The notes beneath the pieces were generated by a model, which ran no database searches, was not told the origin of the DNA, and saw only the letters and a list, made by a program, of their open reading frames with translations. The position numbers and the translations under genes are program-made. From positions 1-64,000 of the forward strand of contig JAITHT010000012.1 in NCBI GenBank assembly GCA_031279825.1: DNA of 64,000 nt, in the 5' to 3' direction. Source of the stretch: Desulfovibrio sp. GTDB taxonomy: Bacteria > Desulfobacterota > Desulfovibrionia > Desulfovibrionales > Desulfovibrionaceae. This document shows, piece after piece, positions 8,851-17,062 of the stretch (positions are counted from its first letter, which is position 1; each line of letters starts with the position of its first letter).

Positions 8851-8884
8851 CGATCATATACTGGGGATTAAATCAGCGGTTCCC
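8851..8884. repeat. Orphan IS5-type terminal sequence, copy 2
   Basis: GATCATATACTGGGGATTAA followed by ATCAGCGGTTCC is identical to the end sequence at 61903-61938, including the preceding 'CGTGTTGGC'. No transposase is attached, so the rest of the element has been lost. Confidence 0.65.
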
Positions 8885-9020
8885 TCAATATGGCCGTAAC
8901 CGCCTCGCCGGCAGGAGACGACGTTACGCCAACCCATTGATTTATCGTTAGAGACAGCGGGGAAGAAATGCCGTGAAGGGGGCATGGAAAGCCGCGGAGA
9001 ACGCGCCGCGGCAAGGGAGT

Positions 9021-9392
9021 TCAGCGGCCTTTCTCCCCCATGGCTTTTTTCAGCCAGGCTTTGATTTCCGCGCCGGGAGCGGATACTCCCTTGATATTGG
9101 CGTTTTCTTTGCGAAAGCCCGGCAGAAGGGAATCCGGCAGAGGGAAGGCGACCAGATCTTCCGCTGTTTCCGAGTTGCGCTGGACAAGTCGGATCATGGG
9201 GATTTCCCCCCATGAGTCCACAACAAAGTAGCGGGAGACGTCGCTTTTGGAGCGTACCGGCGGAAATTCCGCCCGCCAGTCGTTGTTTCCCCATTCCAGA
9301 TACATGGTAACGGCGTCTTCCGGGGTCAAATTCCAATCTATATGCAGATGAAGAAAAGGTTTGAGCGCGTCCATGCCGTCTCTTCCCGTCAT
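9021..9392 (-). CDS. Conserved protein coupled to the SlyD-like isomerase
   Basis: 123 residues, cytoplasmic. The ATG at 9392 shares its A with the TGA of the upstream isomerase gene, so it is translationally coupled. The sequence has 'ALKPFLHLHIDWNLTPEDAVTMYLEWGNNDW', 'RSKSDVSRYFVVDSWGEIPMIRLVQRN' and a basic C-terminal helix 'EIKAWLKKAMGEKGR'. Aromatic and acidic residues are frequent. I do not recognise the family; the context suggests a partner or co-regulated protein of the isomerase. Confidence 0.75.
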   Translation of the reverse strand: MTGRDGMDALKPFLHLHIDWNLTPEDAVTMYLEWGNNDWRAEFPPVRSKSDVSRYFVVDSWGEIPMIRLVQRNSETAEDLVAFPLPDSLLPGFRKENANIKGVSAPGAEIKAWLKKAMGEKGR

Positions 9393-9826
9393 CAACAGGG
9401 ACAGGGCCTGATTCTGACAATTTCGATATCAAAGGCCAAGTTCTTGCCCGCCAGAGGGTGGTTGGCGTCCAACTCGATTTCTTCGTCATTCACCCGGGTG
9501 ACGATAAAATCCATATCCTGCCGATCCACCGTCACCTGGTAATGCGAACCCACATTAGGGTCAACATGGAGAGGCACATCCTCCCGGGGTATGGCGATGA
9601 CCAGATCGTCCTTGTGTTCACCGTAGGCTTCCGCCATGGGGATATACACCGACATCTTGTCGCCCACCTCTTTGCCGGCGACCGCCGCTTCGAATTTGGG
9701 CAGGATCATGCCGTTGCCGAGGACGAATTCCAGCGGCTCGCCGTTGACGGAAGAGTCGAACACGGTACCGTCGTCCAGCTTGCCCGTGTAATGGACAAAT
9801 ACGGAATCGCCTTTTTTCGCACCCAT
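9392..9826 (-). CDS. FKBP-type peptidyl-prolyl isomerase (SlyD-like)
   Basis: 144 residues from the ATG at 9826, chosen because GAGGGGG lies just upstream and the FKBP domain starts directly ('GDSVFVHYTGKLDDGTVFDSS'). The FKBP fold is interrupted by an IF (insert-in-flap) domain ('IPMAEAYGEHKDDLVIAIPRE'), as in SlyD, giving chaperone plus cis-trans prolyl isomerase activity. The protein ends 'HPLAGKNLAFDIEIVRIRPCPC'; E. coli SlyD has a long His/Cys metal-binding tail, here reduced to CPC. First gene of a two-gene operon with 9021-9392. Confidence 0.92.
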   Translation of the reverse strand: MGAKKGDSVFVHYTGKLDDGTVFDSSVNGEPLEFVLGNGMILPKFEAAVAGKEVGDKMSVYIPMAEAYGEHKDDLVIAIPREDVPLHVDPNVGSHYQVTVDRQDMDFIVTRVNDEEIELDANHPLAGKNLAFDIEIVRIRPCPC

Positions 9827-9928
9827 ACGGACCCCCTCAGGCTGTTCCCGGCCGTGCGCAGGCAAGCGCGAGAAGACAGCGGCCTTGATCATTATGAAAA
9901 AAGACACTCGGCAGCGTGAAAGCAACAT

Positions 9929-10289
9929 ACGCGATTTTTCCGGGCGGCGGGCCGCTTCTAGCCGCCTTGAGGAAAAGCCCGGGCATTATTCTCTATGGTG
10001 AGCCTGTTCGCATAAAAAGTCAATGGCGGGCAGTTCCCGGTTTGCCGTGATCCAGCGTTGCGCCGCGTTTTTCGTCTCGTCCGATGATTCCCCCGTCCCC
10101 CCCCGCCGGCGCGGGCCGCAAGCGCGTTCTTACGGAGTGGTAGCCGCTTTCCTCTTCTTTTCTACAGGATGGTAGTTAGTTTATGCGCTATAGTTCGATA
10201 TCTATTCGTCATTATTGAATGCATCATGTGGCGCGGAACATGCATTTATGGAGTGCAGCAACGTTAAAACGCTACAGGAGGTTTTCCCC
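9929..10289. other. Intergenic region between slyD-like gene and cynS
   Basis: No complete gene is seen. On the minus strand a short stretch (about 9990-10080) reads 'NAAQRWITANRELPAIDFL' with a stop at about 9991, looking like the end of a protein, but it lacks a start and runs back into a poly-C tract (eight C at about 10096-10103) and a stop; a broken or frameshifted gene is possible. A TATAGT at 10189-10194 could be a -10 element for cynS, without an obvious -35. Confidence 0.25.
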
Positions 10290-10733
10290 ATGACGCGTTG
10301 TGAAGCGACCGCGGCGATTATCGCCGCTAAAAAAGCAAAAAAGATGACGTGGAAAGATATTGCCGAGGCTGTCGGCGCAAGCCCGGTATGGGTTACATCG
10401 GCTCTTCTGGGGCGCAACAGCATGACGGCGGACTTAGCGGGTAAAGCGGCCGCCGCGCTCGATCTTGATGAAGAGGTGGAGGAAGCGTTGCGGCGGTGCC
10501 CGACCAAGGGAGCGATCAGCGATGACATTGCCGCTGATCCGCTGATCTATCGTTTTCAAGAGATAATTTACGTGTACGGCACGACAATAAAGGAACTTAT
10601 TCATGAGGAATTTGGCGACGGCATCATGAGCGCCATTGATTTTGAGATGGATATCAAACGCCTGCCGGATCCCAAGGGAGATCGCGTGGTAGTGACATAT
10701 AACGGCAAATTTCTGCCTTACCGCAAGTGGTAG
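10290..10733 (+). CDS. cynS: Cyanate hydratase (cyanase)
   Basis: 147 residues. Converts cyanate plus bicarbonate to ammonia and CO2 (via carbamate), detoxifying cyanate and supplying nitrogen. The start at 10290 is chosen because AGGAGG lies nine bases before it; upstream in-frame ATGs lack a site. The N-terminal helix-turn-helix-like domain ('TWKDIAEAVGASPVWVTSALLG') precedes the cyanase core, with the catalytic Arg, Glu and Ser expected in 'YRFQEIIYVYGTTIKELIHE' and 'GIMSAIDFEM'. Slightly shorter than E. coli CynS (156). It heads an operon with a nitrate/cyanate-type ABC transporter. Confidence 0.95.
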   Translation: MTRCEATAAIIAAKKAKKMTWKDIAEAVGASPVWVTSALLGRNSMTADLAGKAAAALDLDEEVEEALRRCPTKGAISDDIAADPLIYRFQEIIYVYGTTIKELIHEEFGDGIMSAIDFEMDIKRLPDPKGDRVVVTYNGKFLPYRKW

Positions 10734-10763
10734 CGCGCGTCACGCGGCATGAAGGAGACTCTT

Positions 10764-12170
10764 ATGCGTTCTGAACACGTCAATACTCCGGGCTGTTTTG
10801 CGGATCCCTTTGACAGTGAGGCATCCCTGCTTTCCCGATGCGCCTGCGGGTGCGGCGGCGCTGCGGGGACGCATGATGCGCCGATCAGAAAAGTCCCCGC
10901 TTCGGGAGATCGCGAAGGATTGATTGCCCGCCTGGTGGAAAGCGCCGTAACGCGCGCTCTCTTCGGCGGGCACGAACCGTCCCGCCGGGTTTTTATGCGG
11001 GCGATGGGCGCGGGAGCGGCCGTCGCCCTGATAGGCGGCATGTTTCCTCTGGAAGCCGCCAAGGCGCTGGCTTCCGAAAAAATCGGCACTTTGGAAAAAA
11101 AAGACGTCACAATCGGCTTTATGCCCATTACCTGCGGCACACCTATCATCATGGCCCATCCGATGGGCTTTTACGCCCGCTACGGCCTGACTGGGGCCGT
11201 GGTACAAAAAGCCTCCGGCTGGGCCATGATACGGGATTGGGCCGTCTCCGGACAAACTGACTATGCGCACATGCTGGCGCCGATGCCCATTGCCATGACG
11301 CTCGGCCTCGGATCAACCCGGATGCCCTTTGTTGTGCCCGCCATTGAAAACGTCAACGGACAGGCCATTACCCTGCACATAAAACATGACAAGGTGAAAA
11401 CAGCCGCCCAAATGAAAGGGTTTCGCTTCGCCGTGCCCTTTGATTATTCCATGCACAACCTGTTGTTGCGCTATTTTCTTGCCGAGGGCGGAGTGAATCC
11501 GGACACGGAGGTGCAAATACGCGTCCTGCCGCCGCCGGAAATGGTCGCCAACCTCAAGGCGGGCAATCTGGACGGCTATCTGTCTCCCGACCCTTTCAAC
11601 CAGCGTGCCGTTTACGAGAAGGTCGGTTTCATTTTCAAGCTTACCAGGGACCTGTGGGAGGGCCATCCCTGCTGTTCTTTCGCCGTATCGGAAAAATTCG
11701 CCAAGGAGGCCCCGAACGCCTTCAGGGCCGTTGTGCACGCCATTATCGACGCGACCCTCTACAGTTCAGATCCGGCGAATCGTAAAGAAATAGCCGTGGC
11801 CATCGCCCCCCGTAACTATTTGAACCAGCCGGTTGAGGTAATCGAACAGGTGCTTACCGGAGAGTTTCCGGATGGTTTAGGCAATACGCTCTCCGTTCCG
11901 CAACGTATCGATTTCGATCCATTCCCCTGGCAATCCATGGCGGTATGGATATTAACCCAGCTCAAGCGCTGGGGGTATATCAAGGAAGACGTCGATTACC
12001 GAAAGGTTGCCGAAAGCGTTTTTCTGGCCGGAGACTGCGCCGCCGTCATGCGGGAAATGGGCAAGGCGCCGCCGGATACCGGGTACAGGAAGCATACTAT
12101 CATGGGCAAGGAGTTTAATCCGGCGGAGCCGGAAGCATATCTCAATTCATTTTCCATGCGTAAGACATAA
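10764..12170 (+). CDS. ABC transporter substrate-binding protein, NrtA/CynA family, Tat-exported
   Basis: 468 residues from the ATG at 10764, preceded by AAGGAG; an ATG at 10749 in the same frame overlaps that site and is less likely. The N-terminus carries a Cys cluster 'CACGCGG' seen in NrtA-type proteins, then a twin-arginine signal 'SRRVFMRAMGAGAAVALIGG' about 75 residues in. The mature part is a NMT1-like periplasmic binding protein ('IGFMPITCGTPIIMAHPMGFYARYG'). It should bind an anion such as cyanate, nitrate or bicarbonate; cynS next door favours cyanate. The following permease gene is separated by a very strong hairpin. Confidence 0.85.
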   Translation: MRSEHVNTPGCFADPFDSEASLLSRCACGCGGAAGTHDAPIRKVPASGDREGLIARLVESAVTRALFGGHEPSRRVFMRAMGAGAAVALIGGMFPLEAAKALASEKIGTLEKKDVTIGFMPITCGTPIIMAHPMGFYARYGLTGAVVQKASGWAMIRDWAVSGQTDYAHMLAPMPIAMTLGLGSTRMPFVVPAIENVNGQAITLHIKHDKVKTAAQMKGFRFAVPFDYSMHNLLLRYFLAEGGVNPDTEVQIRVLPPPEMVANLKAGNLDGYLSPDPFNQRAVYEKVGFIFKLTRDLWEGHPCCSFAVSEKFAKEAPNAFRAVVHAIIDATLYSSDPANRKEIAVAIAPRNYLNQPVEVIEQVLTGEFPDGLGNTLSVPQRIDFDPFPWQSMAVWILTQLKRWGYIKEDVDYRKVAESVFLAGDCAAVMREMGKAPPDTGYRKHTIMGKEFNPAEPEAYLNSFSMRKT

Positions 12171-12180
12171 TCCGCGATAC

Positions 12181-12227
12181 GGGATCGGGACAGCGGCGCT
12201 ATTGCCTCGCGCCGCTGTCCCGATCCC
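12181..12227. terminator. 19-bp perfect hairpin inside the cyanate operon
   Basis: Arms 12181-12199 (GGGATCGGGACAGCGGCGC) and 12209-12227 are perfectly complementary around a 9-base loop. It lies between the binding-protein stop (12170) and the permease start (12269). No U-tract follows, so rather than a simple terminator it is likely an mRNA-stabilising or partial-termination element that lets the binding protein be made in excess over the membrane parts. Confidence 0.7.
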
Positions 12228-12268
12228 GGAAACGATTTATGCATCTTATGCATCAAGGCGGCAGAATT

Positions 12269-13027
12269 ATGAACGGTAGAGCTATCATATTGAGTTGCAG
12301 CCTCGGCTGTCTGATGCTTTTGCTATGGCATGTGGCAACCGCGGGTTCGGAATTGCCGACGCCGTCGGCCGTATTGAAAGTTGCCCGGGAATTCCTGCGG
12401 TCCCCGTTCTATGACGCCGGGCCGAACGACAAGGGTATAGGCATTCTCGCCGCATACAGCATAGGCCGCCTTGCCGCCGGATTCGGCTGCGCGTCGGTCT
12501 GCGCCGTGCTGCTTGGCGTGTGGCTCGGGCGACGGCCTATACTTTTCGCGGCGCTGAATCCTTATATTCAGATTCTACGGGCGATCTCGCCAATCGCCTG
12601 GATGCCTCTTTTACTCTATTCCGTTAAAGACAGCGGCATCACGGCGTTTTTGGTCGTTTTCATGGCCAGCCTCTGGCCGACTCTCGCCAACACCGCCTTC
12701 GGCGTCGCCAATATCAAAAAGGATTATCTGAATGTCGCGGCCATCTTACAGATAAGCCCCTTGAAAACTTTACTCAGGATCATTCTGCCGGCCGCCGGTC
12801 CGACAATCGTGGCGGGGCTGAAGATATCCATGGGCAGCGCCTGGGTGGCCGTCATTCCGGCGGAAGCCCTGCTCGGTTCCATGGGGCTCGGGTACTTCGT
12901 ATGGAACGAGTGGAACAACCTTTCGCTGACAAGCGTGGTTTTTGCCATTCTGGTCATCGGTATTGTGGGCGTGATTGTGGATTTTCTGTTCAGCAGGCTG
13001 TCCAGGCGATTAGCCTATACCGACTGA
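12269..13027 (+). CDS. ABC transporter permease (NrtB/CynB-like)
   Basis: 252 residues starting at the ATG at 12269 (AAGGCGG upstream). About six membrane segments, beginning 'IILSCSLGCLMLLLWHVA'. The EAA loop that contacts the ATPase is visible around 'LNVAAILQISPLKTLLRIILPAAGPTIVAGLK'. It belongs to the BPD_transp_1 family of nitrate/sulfonate/taurine/cyanate importers and should form a homodimer in the inner membrane with the ATPase at 13048. Lies downstream of the 19-bp hairpin. Confidence 0.9.
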   Translation: MNGRAIILSCSLGCLMLLLWHVATAGSELPTPSAVLKVAREFLRSPFYDAGPNDKGIGILAAYSIGRLAAGFGCASVCAVLLGVWLGRRPILFAALNPYIQILRAISPIAWMPLLLYSVKDSGITAFLVVFMASLWPTLANTAFGVANIKKDYLNVAAILQISPLKTLLRIILPAAGPTIVAGLKISMGSAWVAVIPAEALLGSMGLGYFVWNEWNNLSLTSVVFAILVIGIVGVIVDFLFSRLSRRLAYTD

Positions 13028-13047
13028 AGGTCGATAAAGGGACTCTC

Positions 13048-13827
13048 ATGCAAAAAGCGCTTCTTGAAATCGATCATGTCTCCCGCAGCTACGCCGTGCC
13101 GGGGAAAAAGGAAAAAGTGACCGTATTTCAGGATGTATGCCTGAAAATACACAAGGGAGAATTCGTTACCGTCGTCGGCCACTCGGGCTGCGGTAAATCG
13201 ACATTACTCAATATTATTGCCGGAATAGACCGCGCCGAGGAGGGCATGGTGCTGGTCAACGGGCGCAGAATAGATTCGCCGGGCCTTGATCGCATGGTCG
13301 TTTTTCAAAATTTTGCCCTGATGCCCTGGTTGACGGTATATCAAAATATCCGTTTGGCCGTACAGGCCGCGTATCCCGACTGGGAACAGCAAAAAATAGA
13401 TGAGCGCACCCGCGCGTATGTGGAAATGGTCAATTTAAAGGGAGCCGAGGATAAATTGCCCGCCGCGCTGTCGGGCGGCATGCGGCAGCGTTGCGGCCTG
13501 GCCAGAGCCTTTTCCGTCCAGCCGCCCATCATGCTGCTGGACGAACCCTTTGCCCAGATAGACGCGCTGACGCGCGGGGTCATTCAGGACGAACTGATCC
13601 GCATGTGGACGGAGAGCGACGTCACCATTTTTATGGTTACCCATGATGTGGACGAGGCCATTTTACTTTCGGATCGTATATTGCTTATGACGCCCGGTCC
13701 CGGCGCGCGTGTGGCGGAGACCGTCGCCATAGAGATTCCCCGGCCGAGAGAGCGTAAGCGCATAATAGAGCACGAGCGCTACTATAGTTACCGGAACAGG
13801 ATTATCAAATTTTTGGCCGGCGAGTGA
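13048..13827 (+). CDS. ABC transporter ATP-binding protein (NrtD/CynD-like)
   Basis: 259 residues from ATG 13048. Walker A 'GHSGCGKST' near 45, Q-loop 'VVFQNFALMPW', signature 'LSGGMRQRCGLARA', Walker B 'IMLLDEPFAQID' and switch His in 'MVTHDVDEA'. The 'ALMPWLTVYQNI' context is typical of nitrate/cyanate/taurine importers. It powers the permease at 12269, completing a cynS-binding protein-permease-ATPase operon; in cyanobacteria the same four functions occur as cynABDS, here with cynS first. Confidence 0.92.
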   Translation: MQKALLEIDHVSRSYAVPGKKEKVTVFQDVCLKIHKGEFVTVVGHSGCGKSTLLNIIAGIDRAEEGMVLVNGRRIDSPGLDRMVVFQNFALMPWLTVYQNIRLAVQAAYPDWEQQKIDERTRAYVEMVNLKGAEDKLPAALSGGMRQRCGLARAFSVQPPIMLLDEPFAQIDALTRGVIQDELIRMWTESDVTIFMVTHDVDEAILLSDRILLMTPGPGARVAETVAIEIPRPRERKRIIEHERYYSYRNRIIKFLAGE

Positions 13828-13850
13828 AATACAGAAGCCTGCGAAATAGC

Positions 13851-13886
13851 CGCCTGCGCCTTTCGGGGGCGCGCGGCGCGCAGGCG
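13851..13886. terminator. GC-rich hairpin between convergent operons
   Basis: CGCCTGCGC (13851-13859) pairs with GCGCAGGCG (13878-13886) between the end of the cyanate operon (13827) and the end of pheA (13947). There is no U-tract, so if it terminates it does so as a bidirectional barrier. Confidence 0.45.
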
Positions 13887-13946
13887 TCCCCTGCACGCCG
13901 AGGAGCGCTTCAAAAGCAGAACGTTCCACGTTCGCGAATATTCCGC

Positions 13947-15035
13947 CTACTCCTGTCTGCCTGAAGGATAGCTGCCCAGAACACGCAGGCTCAGGCAGTG
14001 TTCTTCCAGAGATTCGAGGATCCCAGCGTATTCTTTGTTAAATATATCGCATTCAAGATCGGCGAAAAAAATGTACTTCCAGTTATCCCCCTGAGGCCGC
14101 GACTCCAATTTGCGCATATTAATGCTTTTATCGGCCAGACATTGCAGTACCCTGAACAGACTGCCGGGTTTATCGGCCACGGAAAAAAGCAGCGACGTCT
14201 TATCCGCGCCGGGACGATCCGCCGGATTGCGCCCCACGACAGCGAAGCGAGTCCAGTTACCGGGCTGATCTTCCATTCCATTGGCAAGCAGATGCAAGCC
14301 GAGTTCTGCGGCGAGGTCCGCATGCGCGATAGCGGCCGCCCCCGCTTCTTCGGCCACATGATGGGCCGCCGCCGCGGTGCTTTCCAACGGCGCCACTCTG
14401 GCGCGCGGCAGATTGCGCATAAGCCAGTTGGCGCACTGGGCCAAAGGCTGAGGGTGGGAGTACACCACGTTGACGGAAGCCAAATCCCGCTCGCGGGAGA
14501 GCAGGCTGTGCCGTATCCGGCAGTATGTTTCCGTCCGGATATGCAACGGGTGTTTCATAAATAAATCAAAGCTCTGGCCGACGCTTCCCTGGAGAGAATT
14601 TTCAAGGGGCACCACACCGATATCGCAATCTCCGGACTCCACCGCCTGAAACACCATAGGCAGGTTGTGCTGCGGGTGAAAAGAGGCGAGGCTGCCCAAA
14701 AGCGCCCGCCCCGCCATGTGGGAAAAGGTGCCCTCCGGTCCGAGAAAGGCCACTCGCTGGGGACTCTGCAAATAGCGGGATGAGGACAGTATTTCCCGGT
14801 AAATGGCCCGCAGGTGGGATTCCGGCAAAGGACCGGCGCTGCAGGTCGCCAGTGTTTTCAAAAGCTCCGCTTCACGCCCAGGACGAAAGATTGGGGAAGC
14901 GGCGCTGCCGCGCTTAAGCGAGCCTACGTCCAAACTGAGGGTGGCCCGCTTGTTCAGCAACGCCACCAGAGAACGATCAACCTCGCTTATGGCCGCCCGC
15001 AGTTCCTCAAGAGAATGTTCCGGATTTGCCGCCAT
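13947..15035 (-). CDS. pheA: Bifunctional chorismate mutase / prephenate dehydratase
   Basis: 362 residues from ATG 15035 (GAAGG site upstream, inside the end of the preceding gene). An AroQ chorismate mutase domain is at about 5-90 ('LEELRAAISEVDRSLVALLNKRATLSLDVG'). The prephenate dehydratase domain spans about 100-275 ('VAFLGPEGTFSHMAGRALLG', 'PLENSLQGSVGQSFDLF', 'ENWTRF'-type motif 'NWTRFAVVGR'). A C-terminal ACT domain ('TSLLFSVADKPGSLFRVLQCLADKSINMRKLESRP') senses phenylalanine. It makes phenylpyruvate from chorismate. Third gene of the attenuated aromatic operon, 5 bases after the DHQ synthase stop. Confidence 0.96.
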   Translation of the reverse strand: MAANPEHSLEELRAAISEVDRSLVALLNKRATLSLDVGSLKRGSAASPIFRPGREAELLKTLATCSAGPLPESHLRAIYREILSSSRYLQSPQRVAFLGPEGTFSHMAGRALLGSLASFHPQHNLPMVFQAVESGDCDIGVVPLENSLQGSVGQSFDLFMKHPLHIRTETYCRIRHSLLSRERDLASVNVVYSHPQPLAQCANWLMRNLPRARVAPLESTAAAAHHVAEEAGAAAIAHADLAAELGLHLLANGMEDQPGNWTRFAVVGRNPADRPGADKTSLLFSVADKPGSLFRVLQCLADKSINMRKLESRPQGDNWKYIFFADLECDIFNKEYAGILESLEEHCLSLRVLGSYPSGRQE

Positions 15036-15040
15036 GCCCG

Positions 15041-16081
15041 TCAGCCTTCTTTGATGTCTTCGCTGATACGAATACCGAAATGCCGCCCCGCCGTATCCGT
15101 ACGGCACAAGACCGTATCTCCTTCCTTAAGGGCCGCCACGCTCACGCTTTTTCCCTCAGGGGTAACCAGACGAATGGTTTCGGCATTTTGCAGAAACACC
15201 GCTCCGCCGGAAGAAACGCTCTCCTTCCCGCTCCTGACGATCTCCGCTTCCACCATCAACATCGGCCGGCGCTCCACCTTGACTCTGCCCACGACAGCCT
15301 GAAAAGCGGCTCCCGTATAATCCACGATCAACACTTCGCTGCCGGCCCTCAATTCGTCGAGGTAGGCGGTACGATCCTCCGGCATAAGGGCATAGGAGTG
15401 CACGCCGCCGGCATTCACCCGAAAAGGACGGGAGGCCACATATTCATTGGGCTCGGTTTCAGCGTTCACCAAAAAGGTGAACGAAGCCGAATTACCCACC
15501 AGCATCCCTTGGCCGGCACGCATACGGGTAGTGGTGTCCACGCAGACCCTGTGCCCCATGCCGGCATGGCTGATGCGCGTGATAACGGCCGGGGTCAGGG
15601 AGACGGCGCCGGATTCGTTCTTGACGGCGGCTATAATAGCCTTGAGGTCCGGCAGGGCTTCCCGAAGGATCACCATGGCTTCCACTCCATGCTCCAGTAC
15701 TCCTCTGGCGAGCTCGGCTTCTTCCAGGCAGCCCACCTCCACAGCGATACCCGGAGAAGAAGCCAGAAGATTCTCCAGGGGAATGATCTCCCACCCGCCG
15801 GCCAGGACCACCAGACGGGAGAGTTCCGACAAGGGTTCTCCCGGCCCGGCGGCAGAGCGGCCGCGGGCGGCACGGACAAGTTCGGCTGCCCGTTCTTCAT
15901 CGGCTTTGCCGCCCAAAGCTATTCTATCGACGTCCGATTCCGCGAACACGGCGCATCTGGCCAGACTTCTCGCGGCGGCTACCTTGTGATCCGGCACAAT
16001 CAGGCCGTCCACTCCGGCCTCCAGAGCTCTGGTAATGTCCTCAATGACATAGGGGATTGAACGGTAATATACCCGGCGCAT
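15041..16081 (-). CDS. 3-dehydroquinate synthase II (archaeal-type)
   Basis: 346 residues. Converts 2-amino-3,7-dideoxy-D-threo-hept-6-ulosonate to 3-dehydroquinate with NAD, replacing AroB in organisms using the alternative shikimate entry. Typical sequence blocks are 'GVDGLIVPDHKVAAARSLA', 'GMGHRVCVDTTTRMRAGQGMLVGN', 'EPNEYVASRPFRVNAGGVHSY' and 'EDRTAYLDELRAGSEVLIVDY'. The start overlaps the upstream ADH synthase stop by one base (TGATG), so the pair is coupled. Known from methanogens, Aquifex and Desulfovibrio; no conventional aroB or DAHP synthase is seen in the window. Confidence 0.93.
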   Translation of the reverse strand: MRRVYYRSIPYVIEDITRALEAGVDGLIVPDHKVAAARSLARCAVFAESDVDRIALGGKADEERAAELVRAARGRSAAGPGEPLSELSRLVVLAGGWEIIPLENLLASSPGIAVEVGCLEEAELARGVLEHGVEAMVILREALPDLKAIIAAVKNESGAVSLTPAVITRISHAGMGHRVCVDTTTRMRAGQGMLVGNSASFTFLVNAETEPNEYVASRPFRVNAGGVHSYALMPEDRTAYLDELRAGSEVLIVDYTGAAFQAVVGRVKVERRPMLMVEAEIVRSGKESVSSGGAVFLQNAETIRLVTPEGKSVSVAALKEGDTVLCRTDTAGRHFGIRISEDIKEG

Positions 16082-16881
16082 CAGTCTTCACCCACCACGG
16101 AAAGAGCCTGTTCAACCGTCCAGCTGGCGTGCACAATGCCGGAAAGAGCGGCCACCAGCATCCGCGGACGGGAATGCTGAAAGACATTGCGGCCGACGGA
16201 CAGACCGGCGGCCCCGGCGCGTATGCTGTCATGCACCAACTGAAGAAACTCGCGTGTGGATCCCATCTTCGCCCCCCCGGCAATGACAACAGGGATACAA
16301 CAACTTTCAACCACATGAGCAAAACTGTCTATATTGCCGCAGTACGGCACTTTGACGATATCCGCCCCCAGTTCCACGGCCACCCGGGCGCAGTGAGCCA
16401 CCACATCCGGATCGAAACCATCCGTAACCAGCGGACCACGGGCGTACACCATGGCCAGCAGGGGAAGCCCCCAGTCCTGGGCTTCACTGGCCACTCGCCC
16501 GAGATCGGCCAGCATGGTCCCTTCGGCCACATCCCCTATGTTCAGATGTACGGAAACGCCGTCCGCGCCCAGCTTCAACGCGTCTTCCACCGAAGCGACC
16601 AATGTTTTGGAATTTGCATTGGGCGACAGATTGCTGCTGCCCGAAAGATGCACGATAAGCCCGATGTCGCGCCCGCCATGACGATGGCCGCAACGAACAA
16701 GTCCCTTATGCATGAGTACGGCGTCGGCGCCTCCCTCGGCCACTTCGCTCACCGCGATTTTCGCATCCACCAGACCGGGGATGGGGCCGACACTTACCCC
16801 GTGATCCATGGGCACGATAATGCAGCGTTTGGTGTTGCGGTTAAAGATCCGTTCCATTCGAATGGATTTCCCGATGTGCAT
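16081..16881 (-). CDS. 2-amino-3,7-dideoxy-D-threo-hept-6-ulosonate (ADH) synthase
   Basis: 266 residues, fructose-bisphosphate aldolase class I-like TIM barrel (DeoC/LacD superfamily). First step of the alternative shikimate route, joining a 6-deoxy-ketose phosphate to aspartate semialdehyde. Motifs: 'CIIVPMDHGVSVGPIPGL' at the start, 'GADGVSVHLNIGD', Schiff-base Lys in 'GADIVKVPYCG' and 'VVIAGGAKMG' for phosphate binding. AAGGAA lies nine bases before the ATG. First structural gene after the aromatic leader and attenuator at 16976-17140; followed directly by DHQ synthase II and pheA. Confidence 0.93.
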   Translation of the reverse strand: MHIGKSIRMERIFNRNTKRCIIVPMDHGVSVGPIPGLVDAKIAVSEVAEGGADAVLMHKGLVRCGHRHGGRDIGLIVHLSGSSNLSPNANSKTLVASVEDALKLGADGVSVHLNIGDVAEGTMLADLGRVASEAQDWGLPLLAMVYARGPLVTDGFDPDVVAHCARVAVELGADIVKVPYCGNIDSFAHVVESCCIPVVIAGGAKMGSTREFLQLVHDSIRAGAAGLSVGRNVFQHSRPRMLVAALSGIVHASWTVEQALSVVGED

Positions 16882-16975
16882 AGCTGTGTTTCCTTGTGGC
16901 GGGGAATACCCCGGTTTGTCGACTCGTCTCTCCTGCCGGATGAACGGAAAGTGTCGAGCTTACGCCGGCGGAACA

Positions 16976-17010
16976 ATAAAAAAGCCGCCGGCCTTACGCC
17001 CGCGGCTTTC
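16976..17010 (-). terminator. Attenuator terminator of the aromatic operon
   Basis: On the minus strand the arm read from 17009 (AAAGCCG, extending into CGGGC) pairs with GGCCGGCGGCTTT ending at 16981, with one mismatch and a 5-base loop, and is followed by a U-rich run (plus-strand A tract 16977-16983). It lies 95 bases before the first structural gene, so it can only work as an attenuator. Its 5' arm contains CCGCGGGC (16998-17005), which can instead pair with GCCCGCGG at 17055-17062 in the leader. Confidence 0.8.
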
Positions 17011-17062
17011 GAGAAGTTGGTTTCGTCTGATTATGCAGTTACACCAATCCTCCACCGCGGGC
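16998..17062 (-). promoter_or_regulatory. Antiterminator pairing in the aromatic leader
   Basis: GCCCGCGG (minus strand, 17062-17055, the Ala-Arg-Gly codons just after the aromatic run) is perfectly complementary to CCGCGGGC (17005-16998), the 5' arm of the terminator. A ribosome stalled on the aromatic codons would leave this region free to pair and so disrupt the terminator. The two structures share bases and are mutually exclusive. Confidence 0.75.
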
